NCBI GenBank assembly: GCA_025529335.1
Contig: JAMYHX010000017.1
Span: 124,001 to 188,000, forward strand
Source: Rhizopus sp. PT2906
Taxonomy: Eukaryota; Mucoromycota; Mucoromycetes; Mucorales; Rhizopodaceae
Direction of reading: 5' to 3'
Length of the DNA: 64,000 nucleotides
A program made the translations under genes and the position numbers. The first letter of the stretch is position 1. Each line of letters starts with the position of its first letter. Of this stretch, positions 55,638 through 64,000 are shown in pieces. A model generated the notes under the pieces. The model was given only the letters and a program-made list of their open reading frames with translations. It did no database searches and was not told the origin of the DNA.

Positions 55638-58600
55638 GGTGATTAGATATGAATAAACATGGCTAAAATTTCCTTTACCTTTGTCCAAATAGCATTAATC
55701 ACTCTATTGCTATTGTTGGTCAATTTCCAGTAACAGGAATACTTTATAAATGTATTGATGATATAAGGATGCAATGAATGGTCGTTTGTCTTTTGAAGAA
55801 CCCATATAGCTGTTTCTATGATGCTCAAATAGTCCTTTGCGCATTCCATAATATAAATAATAGTGACTAGCTGACGAGAATTAAGCAAGGAAGAGCCAGG
55901 GGTCGTCATTACTCTCCAGTTATCCTCACCAATCCTACAACAAAGCCAACAGTTAAAGGTAGTACTGGTGTAAATATTTTTTTGCTTACTGTATGCTTTT
56001 GACAACAAATCTCTTTACTTCATTAAGTAGCCAGTTACTTGTGAATTCTAGTACTACAAACCGTGTTGTAGATTCCATCATGTCCACAAATTTTTGCCTC
56101 AGTTCTTGGGAGAATGCTAAATTGTACGAATCAAAGGTATCTGTTGACAAAGGCTGTGTCATATCTTGTGCATCAGCACCAAAGAGGCAGTCTGTATCGT
56201 GATGATCAAATCCCATCACAGCAAGCCTTGCAAGGTGCTTTAGGTTATTGAGGCTTTCATTTTCTATTTCCTTATCGCTATCTTGACGAGATCCATAAAG
56301 TGCAACCCGTCTTTGGTTTTTTAAATAAGCAGGAGTAGGTATGATTAACGGAAATGATGCTAGATAGTGAAGGCGTCGTTGAATATGGTACCCATGTCGT
56401 CTTTTTGGTTCTAGATCGCCTCTTGCAATTAATCTTAATAGATACTTTTGATATGAAAATAAGCTCAGCCTTATTAAAACATCAAATAAATAAATGATGT
56501 GCTGGTTTGTTGTATTGGTATCTTAAGAAAAGTATATATGAGTATTTAGAAATAAATGAAGTTGTTTACTTTACCTTCGCTTGTATATTCCATATCAACC
56601 TCTTCATTATCTTCACTCATGTTTTCAGAGTACGTCTCACCGTCCAAGAATCGCATGAGTGTCTCTTGTAGAAGCGTTTTGATTTCTGTCGTATTATTGT
56701 CTTCTTTCCATGATAACAAAATAGATGCAATAAGGTATGCTTTCCAATCACTATACCTAGTTTCATTGATAGCCCATCTACACATTGAATGTATGATCTT
56801 AACAACACTCTCAGGTTCCGATGGACTGCTTGATCTAAATATGGCTTTTGCAGCCCATTTTGCTGAACGGCCACGTGCATCCACCCATATATCTCCTTTT
56901 ATCTGTAATCCTGCGATACTATCGACATTTTTACCGATGCTGTCAAGAATATGCACTATTCGTTCTTCATTGCCATCATCATGAATATGCACAGGTGATG
57001 ATTGACTTTGTAATTTTATGTTCTTATCTACTTTCATCTCATTGTTTTCTATATTTCCACAAAACATTTCATTACGTGCCTTAACCATTGTCCAGTACTC
57101 ATTCATCATACGACGCACATCTGGTGAACTCTTCATAACTCCTGTGTTGATGTCTTCACCAATAATCATGTTTAGCAAATGGTGATACTGATGATACAGT
57201 TTAGGTATCACAAACATATCAGGGGCAGAAAGAAAAAGTGACTTTGCATGAAATAAGTGCCAAATCTTGATGCATGTATATTATTTACCTGTAATAATGT
57301 CTCTATATCCCTTTGAAGCCCGCAATGCACTCTTTGTTCTGCTTCATCTGATGATCCTTGGTTTATACATTGTATGAGCTAATAGAATGATTTTTAATAA
57401 GGATGATCTTGAATAATGTGTGTATGTGCGTATCTTACAGCATTATAATATCTAATCAGTGTCTCTATCAGCAGTTTTGTAAGGGTTCGATTCCGCTTAT
57501 ATTCATTTACATAGTCTTGTACAAGTCCCGTCAGTATCACCCACATGATTTCAAAAGATGAGCTAGCAGCTAGTGTATCAAGCGACCATTTCAAAAACGT
57601 TCGCTGATCTAAGAGTCCTTCATAGTATTGCCAATGAGTCAATTTGACGCTGTATGTCCATTTCTGCTCAAACTTTGATCTGCTTTCAGCCGATAGCCAT
57701 GGTTTAGATGGGTTGTCATGGTGACTGTAATTTTTATATCCGCGATTGGATGCTCCACTTGTTGCATGTGGGCTAGCTGCACTGTTTGCATTTCCATAAT
57801 GTGAGGGCATTAGTTCGCCCAGCTGCTTCTTTAAATAGCTTGTCACAGTCATTGTCCACTGTATTGTCTGTGGACCCATAGATGCTGCTGCATTACTTGC
57901 ATTTCTTTGACTCTAAAATGAATAAGCAGGTGAGCACATATGCTGAAAAATATGTGGTTTTATTTACCATTTCCGAAAGACCAACAATTTTGATATACCA
58001 TGTTGCCCTTAGAAAAGGCACTTGTTTGATAGCCAGTGTTTCCAACAGCTTCTCACCTTTAAATCCATGAGGCACGTTTCGAGCAAGCTTTCGTAACGGA
58101 ATTACTCCGGATGCTAGCTCATGCATCCATTGCTCTCTTTTAGCGTCTATCAAGGTTGTTCTCATAGGAGGCTTGAAAGAAGATGACCTAGGAGATGATC
58201 AGCGAAAATGATAATCTAAAAATTATAATGTATAGTTACCCAGTGATGTAGCTGGCTCGATGTTGTCTGTGCAATACGTCAACTATAAAATCACTAAGAT
58301 CGCTTAATGCACGTTGATCTTCTTGAAGTCTTCCACAAATGATATCATGAGCTGAACTATTCTCGCTCTAGAGTAAAAAAAATGCATTAAGCGATTAAGT
58401 TTTGTTGATTGTCTAGCGTAAACTTACTGAAACGATTGGCTTGTCGATAAATCCTTGACGGATGTTAGATTCGGTTAAAATGTCCTCTTCTTGTCCAGGA
58501 CGCTGAGGGAATATGTCTGGATAGCCGAGGGAAGGCATTGTTTTGCTCAAAGGAAGTTTTCGTGGCGGAGGCTGCATTGTATATTTCTTTAATGGTATAC

Positions 58601-58894
58601 TTTGAGCATTCCTTTGGACATTAGGTGAATGATAGCCTGGTGAGGATGAACTGGAGTATGGTGAAGGCATCGAAGGACTATTGCCGTACTGATATTGCTG
58701 ACTAGAGTACGGAGTGCTGCTATTCTGTGAAGGAAACGGAATATTGAGATTATTATTGTTTCCAGCTACATTGGGATAAGGCTGATTTGAAGAAGCATAG
58801 CGTGCATATTGTGCTGCTTAAATCAAAGAGTTTAGCTCATTGAAAATTTAAATTTCTTCACTTTTTATCAATTACATTGATGTCTACCCGTCAT
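52821..58894 (-). CDS. MED12: Mediator kinase-module subunit Med12 (Srb8)
   Basis: Large multi-exon gene. The best start is ATGACGG at 58888-58894, a 7-nt coding exon spliced to MTAAQYARYASSNQ. A proline/serine-rich N-terminus (PPPRKLPLSKTMPSLGYPDI, DILTESNIRQGFIDKPIV) precedes the Med12 domain: REQWMHELASGVIPLRKLAR, VPHGFKGEKLLETLAIKQVP, ATWYIKIVGLSEM, then the LCEWAV-type region KLTHWQYYEGLLDQRTFLKW. The middle is helical (QNATGWIGLIFENVGEVLQI, FLSQALFEFHRLLRAFAYVV). The end reads KPWEWLEDYANETSHDNDAP with ISLTLFNA, matching the family C-terminus. Med12 activates CDK8 in the Mediator kinase module. One intron has a T48 tract at its 3' end. Confidence 0.9.
55588..55635 (+). repeat. Homopolymer A48 (T48 in MED12 sense)
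   Basis: 48 uninterrupted A on the + strand. In MED12 sense it is the polypyrimidine tract immediately before the GCAG acceptor at 55584-55587, with the next exon starting HVSLSSKGEK. Confidence 0.95.
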
Positions 58895-59396
58895 CCTTTA
58901 AGGCCTATCTTATCCTTGCTTTTGTATGTGTGTCTTTTTATAGGCTAGGTTAGAGCAGTAGAAAGAGGGATAGCTGAATTGTCGGCATCATCTTTAATTT
59001 CCTGGTTGTGACTTTTCAGCAACAAGCAGACACACACCTAGAGGACTGATTATGTAAGATTCTGATCCACGTATCAGAACGTCATTTCTTTATATATAAT
59101 CTTATTTTGATCCTCTATTTTAATAGCTGTATGATTCACGATGAATCCTTTTGAGACCTGCGCTTTCGTTTACAAGATTCTTGTTCGGACTGTGCGTGTG
59201 TAGTACAGTACCTGAATATGTTGTGGCAAAGCCTTGGGCCCATCCATTCACATGAGGTTCACTATGATACTATAGTCACTAAGCATCAAACAACACCAAA
59301 ACATACAGAAAAAAAAATAGAGAAACCATCTTATAATGTTCCCATAGGAAGCTGTAACAAAGTTTATAGTTTATTTTTTATATGTGCGATGTTTAT
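58895..59396. promoter_or_regulatory. Upstream region of MED12
   Basis: 502 bp between the MED12 start and the stop of the next upstream minus-strand gene. A C/T-biased stretch lies near 58905-58945. No ORF is supported. Confidence 0.4.
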
Positions 59397-60452
59397 TTAA
59401 ACCTCAACGTTGTCATCTGTTGCTCTAGTGGTTGGAGTGGATACATCCTCATCTTCATCGTCTTCTTTTCTATTATCTGTTCCATTTACCATTGAATCTG
59501 TTGGTGTATCAGGCGTTGTCGCTGCTGCTGCTGCTGCTGCTGCCAGTTTGGCCTTTCTAGCTGCACGGAAATGTACCATCTTGCGGTGCTTTGTCAATTG
59601 TCCTGATGTCACAAAACTCTTATGACAGCCATCTATGCCACAGACCAGTTTCTTGGTTCCATGCATATTTGTCTCATGCGTCTGAAGTTGATCATAAGAA
59701 GTGAATGCCTTTGAACATCCTGGCTGTGTACATAAAAATGGGCGAAAATCTTTTTCTGCTGCTGTTGACGAGAAGAGTTGATCTATCTCAGCTGCGGTAA
59801 TAGGTTCTGTTGTTGTTTCATTAAGGTTCATTTTCTCGTCTATTCGATCTTGTTAATCTAGTTACCTGGCTATTTAATATCTGATGATTGTACCTGTGCT
59901 CCAATTAGGAACTTCAACCAAGCCGCCACCTAGTGTATAAAACGCTAGTGGTTTGCATGTCCATTTTCTGACTTTGATATCCTTATGCTTCAAGAGTTCC
60001 TTCTTTGTGATCGTTGTACTAGCACTGGCACCGCCTTGCATGCCTCCTCCTGCCCCTCTTCGACCTGTGGTAGAGGCTAATATGCTGTTAGCAAGATGTT
60101 TATATAAAGCAAAAAAGTAAGCCACCGGCACATACCTTCGTCCGCTGCTACACTTGTTGAATCGTCATCTGCTATTAGTGGTCTATGTATATAGAATGTA
60201 GTGTTAGTGTTTTAATCAAGGTCGATCTATAGTTATTTACGTGTCTGGTAGAGGTGTTCCCTCTGTAGTTTTAGATCTTCGATTGCGACTGCTTCCACTA
60301 CCTGCTTTAGCTCTTTTACGAGGACTTTCGACTGATGGTGTGTCCTCATCCCTTGTAGGTGTCTTGACTACTAATGCAGGTGAAGCAGGTTGTGAATCTG
60401 TTTGTTTTGGTCCTGATAATCGAAGCTTTATTTTTAGTGATGGAGAAGCCAT
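59397..60452 (-). CDS. INO80 Ies4-like protein joined to two C2H2 zinc fingers
   Basis: Four or five exons from MASPSLKIKLRLSGPKQTDS (60452). Joins read DTPLIADDDSTSVAADEGRR, then KKELLKHKDIKVRKWTCKPL, YTLGGGLVEVPNWST. The KIKLRLS start, basic middle and RKW...EVPNW end resemble fungal INO80 subunit Ies4. Splicing with donor GTACAA to acceptor GAATAG keeps frame into DEKMNLNETTTEPITAAEI and two C2H2 fingers (FLCTQPGCSKAFTSYDQL; LVCGIDGCHKSFVTSGQL). A poly-alanine run and an acidic end follow. Without that intron the Ies4-like part ends IIRY, and a separate zinc-finger gene would start at 59831. The gene-fusion model is preferred but not proven. Confidence 0.55.
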
Positions 60453-60618
60453 GGTAGTGATTTATCTTTTGTTTGAAGAGGCAAAAAAGGATAAAGCATT
60501 TGAAAATCCGATGGATGCGGTTGTTGGCGATCATAGCCCACAAAATTTAGTAGTCAAGATGTATAAAAAAACAAAGGAAATAAAGTTTAAATACAAATAC
60601 TTTATTGTACATAAATAA

Positions 60619-63600
60619 TTACAATGTTGCCAAACACCAGTCGATCACATCCTCTAAAGCCAAAAGCTGTTGTTCTTTGGCAACCGTCTTGAAAATTCTA
60701 ATCTTTTTTTCCAATTCTGATCTGCTTTGAGTAAGAGCATATTCACTTCCACATCTGCTGCATTGTCTTGCGAGATTTTCAGCTTTTACAGTATGACATC
60801 GATTACATGACAGATCTTGTAGTTGATATGATGCTAACCACTTTTGTACTTGAATAATCATTCGTTCCTCGATCAAGTGCTTGTCATATTCCGATTTACA
60901 TCCCTTGCACTTCCACGCGCGAACCTTCCCACCCTGAGGCATCAACTCTGGATCTCGACAGAAATCCAAATCGGTTGTATAATTACAATAGGTACAAATA
61001 ACCTCTGTCAACTTGTAAAATTCACTTGGACGCGTAAATTGTACTTGTAGAGCAAAGTCACTGATACTCGAAACAGCAGACAGTGCATCACGCTTAAGCA
61101 ACAGGACTGGCTCTTCAATTCTGTTATCCAAGGACAAGACTCCAGTGATGAGTTTAATGAACTCGAGCGCAGGATTATTGCTGTCAGTCGGATGATTGGC
61201 AGCAAATTTGGAGATCCATCGCACGATCTTTCGTGACAAATCACCTTCAACATACCTCTGCAAGTTCTTTGCTCTATCATCATTGGCAGGTTCATCTGTT
61301 TCTTCTTCCTGTATCGTAATCTCTCGAGGGAACTGAGTTTTAGAACGTGTGAGCATATAGATATATAACGAGGTGTAATGGCCAAACTTTTCTCTTGCTC
61401 CGTTCGGTAGATGTTCTTCGATATTCCATTGCTTTGTGATAGCGGGCACATCATTCATGTAATTACCGACCAAGACACCTGCAAAATTACGTTCGTCCAT
61501 CCAAAGGAGTACATCCCAAAATGCTTGCTTTTTCAGCTCAAGTATCTCAAAGACCTGTTTTCCTTCAATTGTCCTGTGCAAATATTCAAAAAAGGCAGCC
61601 GCACTTTCTTCGGTTTCCTTTGTCGTCGTCAGCAGGATACGATGAAAGTTTGCAAAAACGATTTTGGCACCCAAGCGCTTTAGTTCAGCAATGAGTTGCA
61701 TAAATACCTTCTTCATCAAACTGTGTACTAGACCATAAAGAGAGGGATCATGCATACAAGAATTTGGACTCAGGAGCCATCGATGAAGGGAATCAACCAT
61801 ATGTTCAGCAATACCGCTTCCATTAGATACATATGTATTGAACCAGATTTGCACTATAGCACGAAGCATGGAGAACGTTTTACTGGAAATCATACCCTCA
61901 CCAAAGCTGGAGGAAGTGATGATTGCACCATTCGCATAGTCATCTAATGTATGCGACACATTATCAAAACTGGTATGCCCCGCAGTACCTTCCAGTTCGT
62001 TGATAGAAGGGGCAATCATGAGTGTATTCAAACATAGCTTAGACAGATCAAGATCCACACATACTGTCTCGTACGTTCCTGGAAAATTGAGTTCGGGATT
62101 GATCACTTCGCTCGTGATTGATATATTTTCGTCTTCTTCACGACCACCCAAATCAGGCATTTTAGCAGTGGACCACCAGATGATCATATCGCTTTGTATC
62201 AAAGTCCTTGCAAACATAATATCGGCCATGAATGTATAAGGATCTTCGGGTATATTACAAAACGGTACATTGGCGTAGCGTGCTTGACAAAGTCTTTCGT
62301 TTACCCATGTACCAAGTTCCATGTAATATTTGAATACACGCTTCAGCATCGGCTGTAGCCAGTTCAATGCGTCAAACTTGCTGTCTTGTTGAAGTGCTGG
62401 AATTCTGACGTATGGAAACTCTGTAATTAAGCGTGCATGCTGAATAAGATGAGCAGATGATCTTGGTGAATTGATCGCTATAACCGTCTTTCCCTTCTTT
62501 GTATTTTGATAATTTGATAAAGCCTTGTTGATCGCGTTTAGTGCATGTTTTTCGCTTGAATGATAACTCGTTTCGAATTCCATGGTCTCAGGTACAGTAA
62601 TAGTATCATCGATATTTCCCTTTTCGAGCATAGCTTCGTATCTTTCTCTATATATACGGGCTACGTTTGGCATTTGATGATTGTTCTTGTTCAAACCAAC
62701 CACAAAGATCTGAGAAACAGCCAGTGTGGAGCCAATGAGCGCAAAAAAGTGACGACTGTCTGAATGACCATGGAAGAGATACAGAAAGTGGAACGCTTTA
62801 GGATCACTCATGTAGCTCTTTGTAAGGTCTGTTCTCTCTTTTAGTTCAAGTAAATTGAATTGGTCATCCATTCGACGACTGGCGGTATCACTTGTTTTGT
62901 TATACTGACATATCGAACCCAGCTGTAAGACTGCACGAACGATCAGTGGCACCTGTGTTTCATATACAGCATCAGTAGAAGGGTGATTAAATATATTGGA
63001 GAACTTGTTCACTTCAGCCTGATATATATTTTCAGGCATTGTCACTTGGAAAAGATTCAGGCTTGGATGTGATCTAGGCAATGTACGAGAACTTTTGACC
63101 AATTCACATGCAGGATTCTGTTCTTTAACAACTTCGGGATTGCTTTCTTTGCAGTTCAAATAGAATGTACGTGGAATAGTCAACCGGATATTGTACAGTT
63201 GGCCCTGCACCATCACCCACATTTTAAATTCACCAGGTATGTCTGTTTCTGCGATCTGAATGATCTCCCATAAGCTTGTAACGAGCGAGCCTGTCTGTCT
63301 TCTAAAATAGCCACCGACGCCATCCATGACTTGTTTTGTTGAAAGCGCACTGCCTAAATGCTCTCTGCGATACGCTCGAATCATTCTCTGTCGCTTCCAT
63401 TTTCTTTTCTGGAATTCAAGCCATGCAGCATAGTCTTCCTCCCAGTTGGGCATGTTTTCAGGACGGTCTTCTTCTGGCAATGGCGCGTTTATATCAAATC
63501 CATCGCTTTCGTCATTTTGTCGTTTGCGTTTCCTTGTCACCTTGGCTATTTTAGGAAGAAGACCGTTGGCTTCAGTATGAGAGACATTCAATTCTTCAAT

Positions 63601-64000
63601 GTCATCAACCTCCATATTGTCCTCTAATAATGGCTTATTGGTGCGGCTGAATATATCCGTGATCTTGTGTTGTCTGTACTTATCGTTTCTTGCCGCAACA
63701 CGCTTGAACAGCCAATCAGGATGACGAACACGAGGAACAGGATTATGAACCTTTTGCATTGCCGCAGGAATAGTAATTAACTTTTGGATAACAGAGCCGA
63801 AACGGTCAAGGTAATAATCCCAGTCGAGAACGTCACGGATCTCAAAAGAGTCCAGCGAATTGTCACCGAGCCATTTACGGAGGTAATGTTTTTTGACGTT
63901 TTCTTCGGATTGAAAGATGGCAACAGGAACAGCACGTTCAGAGACTGGCAATCCATAAGGACGAGCAGAAATAATAAAATTACAAGCCAAACCCTTGTCT
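60619..64000 (-). CDS. POL2: DNA polymerase epsilon catalytic subunit, C-terminal half
   Basis: Partial; one long exon of about 1,127 codons entering from the right edge. It begins in the thumb region (DKGLACNFIISARPYGLPVS, AVPVAIFQSEENVKKHYLRK, SVIQKLITIPAAMQKVHNPV, PRVRHPDWL), so the exonuclease and polymerase active sites lie outside. The rest is the catalytically dead polymerase-like C-terminal half of Pol2 (DUF1744 region), needed for CMG helicase contact. At the end are the two cysteine motifs: CTYC...CRDPELM...CKGC and CNRC...CSRC, which bind Dpb2. Conservation is high and the frame is uninterrupted. Confidence 0.96.
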   Translation of the reverse strand, partial: DKGLACNFIISARPYGLPVSERAVPVAIFQSEENVKKHYLRKWLGDNSLDSFEIRDVLDWDYYLDRFGSVIQKLITIPAAMQKVHNPVPRVRHPDWLFKRVAARNDKYRQHKITDIFSRTNKPLLEDNMEVDDIEELNVSHTEANGLLPKIAKVTRKRKRQNDESDGFDINAPLPEEDRPENMPNWEEDYAAWLEFQKRKWKRQRMIRAYRREHLGSALSTKQVMDGVGGYFRRQTGSLVTSLWEIIQIAETDIPGEFKMWVMVQGQLYNIRLTIPRTFYLNCKESNPEVVKEQNPACELVKSSRTLPRSHPSLNLFQVTMPENIYQAEVNKFSNIFNHPSTDAVYETQVPLIVRAVLQLGSICQYNKTSDTASRRMDDQFNLLELKERTDLTKSYMSDPKAFHFLYLFHGHSDSRHFFALIGSTLAVSQIFVVGLNKNNHQMPNVARIYRERYEAMLEKGNIDDTITVPETMEFETSYHSSEKHALNAINKALSNYQNTKKGKTVIAINSPRSSAHLIQHARLITEFPYVRIPALQQDSKFDALNWLQPMLKRVFKYYMELGTWVNERLCQARYANVPFCNIPEDPYTFMADIMFARTLIQSDMIIWWSTAKMPDLGGREEDENISITSEVINPELNFPGTYETVCVDLDLSKLCLNTLMIAPSINELEGTAGHTSFDNVSHTLDDYANGAIITSSSFGEGMISSKTFSMLRAIVQIWFNTYVSNGSGIAEHMVDSLHRWLLSPNSCMHDPSLYGLVHSLMKKVFMQLIAELKRLGAKIVFANFHRILLTTTKETEESAAAFFEYLHRTIEGKQVFEILELKKQAFWDVLLWMDERNFAGVLVGNYMNDVPAITKQWNIEEHLPNGAREKFGHYTSLYIYMLTRSKTQFPREITIQEEETDEPANDDRAKNLQRYVEGDLSRKIVRWISKFAANHPTDSNNPALEFIKLITGVLSLDNRIEEPVLLLKRDALSAVSSISDFALQVQFTRPSEFYKLTEVICTYCNYTTDLDFCRDPELMPQGGKVRAWKCKGCKSEYDKHLIEERMIIQVQKWLASYQLQDLSCNRCHTVKAENLARQCSRCGSEYALTQSRSELEKKIRIFKTVAKEQQLLALEDVIDWCLATL

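Noticed and set aside
57480..57500. GGTTCGATTCC-like string resembling a tRNA T-loop
   Set aside because: It lies in a MED12 coding exon, with no acceptor stem or other arms.

Overview
The window is nuclear DNA of an early-diverging filamentous fungus, most likely Mucoromycota (Mucorales-like). The grounds are: AT-rich intergenic DNA; dense genes split by short GT-AG introns, mostly 45-75 nt with CTAAC/CTAAT-type branch sites; ordinary fungal housekeeping proteins; and Tc1-type and OTU-protease repeats of the kind seen in Mucorales. I read everything by eye, so exon joins are inferred from reading frame and family motifs. No tRNA, rRNA or CRISPR array was seen.

Left arm (1-38 kb), in order: RRP12 (partial, -), a C2H2 zinc-finger gene like INO80 subunit Iec1 (+), a tiny PPxY membrane protein (-), an unrecognised gene (-), TRM10 tRNA methyltransferase (+), a MED28-like Mediator gene (-), EBP2 (+), a seven-helix membrane protein (-), TOF1/Timeless (+), a CBS/PB1 protein (-), mitochondrial uS11 (+), SF3A2/Prp11 (-), Ku80 (+), a DXD-type glycosyltransferase and a membrane protein (-), PUF6 (+), a three-helix membrane protein (+), mitochondrial EF-Ts (-), RPL30 (+), a SPATA20-like thioredoxin-fold protein (-), a disordered protein (-) and the HECT ligase UFD4/TRIP12 (-). 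Many are convergent pairs separated by only 16-95 bp.

Middle (38-52.8 kb) is an accessory island. It holds decayed coding sequence, a damaged copy of the inner-nuclear-membrane gene HEH1/SRC1/MAN1, a dead IS630/Tc1 transposase, a decayed family of unknown ORFs, a broken OTU-protease gene, and a full-length Tc1 element with an open transposase frame. No intact host gene was found here.

Right arm (52.8-64 kb) is all on the minus strand: MED12/SRB8, a gene joining an INO80 Ies4-like segment to two C2H2 fingers, and the C-terminal half of DNA polymerase epsilon (POL2), running off the right edge.

Themes: ribosome biogenesis (RRP12, EBP2, PUF6, RPL30), transcription and chromatin (MED12, MED28-like, two possible INO80 subunits), and S-phase and genome maintenance (TOF1, POL2, Ku80). 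The points most worth a second look are: a mitochondrial-presequence-like extension on TRM10 reachable only from a non-AUG start; a vertebrate-type DNA-PKcs-binding tail on Ku80; two successive microexons of 7 and 11 nt in the SPATA20-like gene; an MBF/E2F-type promoter on TOF1; and the step-by-step decay of the HEH1 copy.
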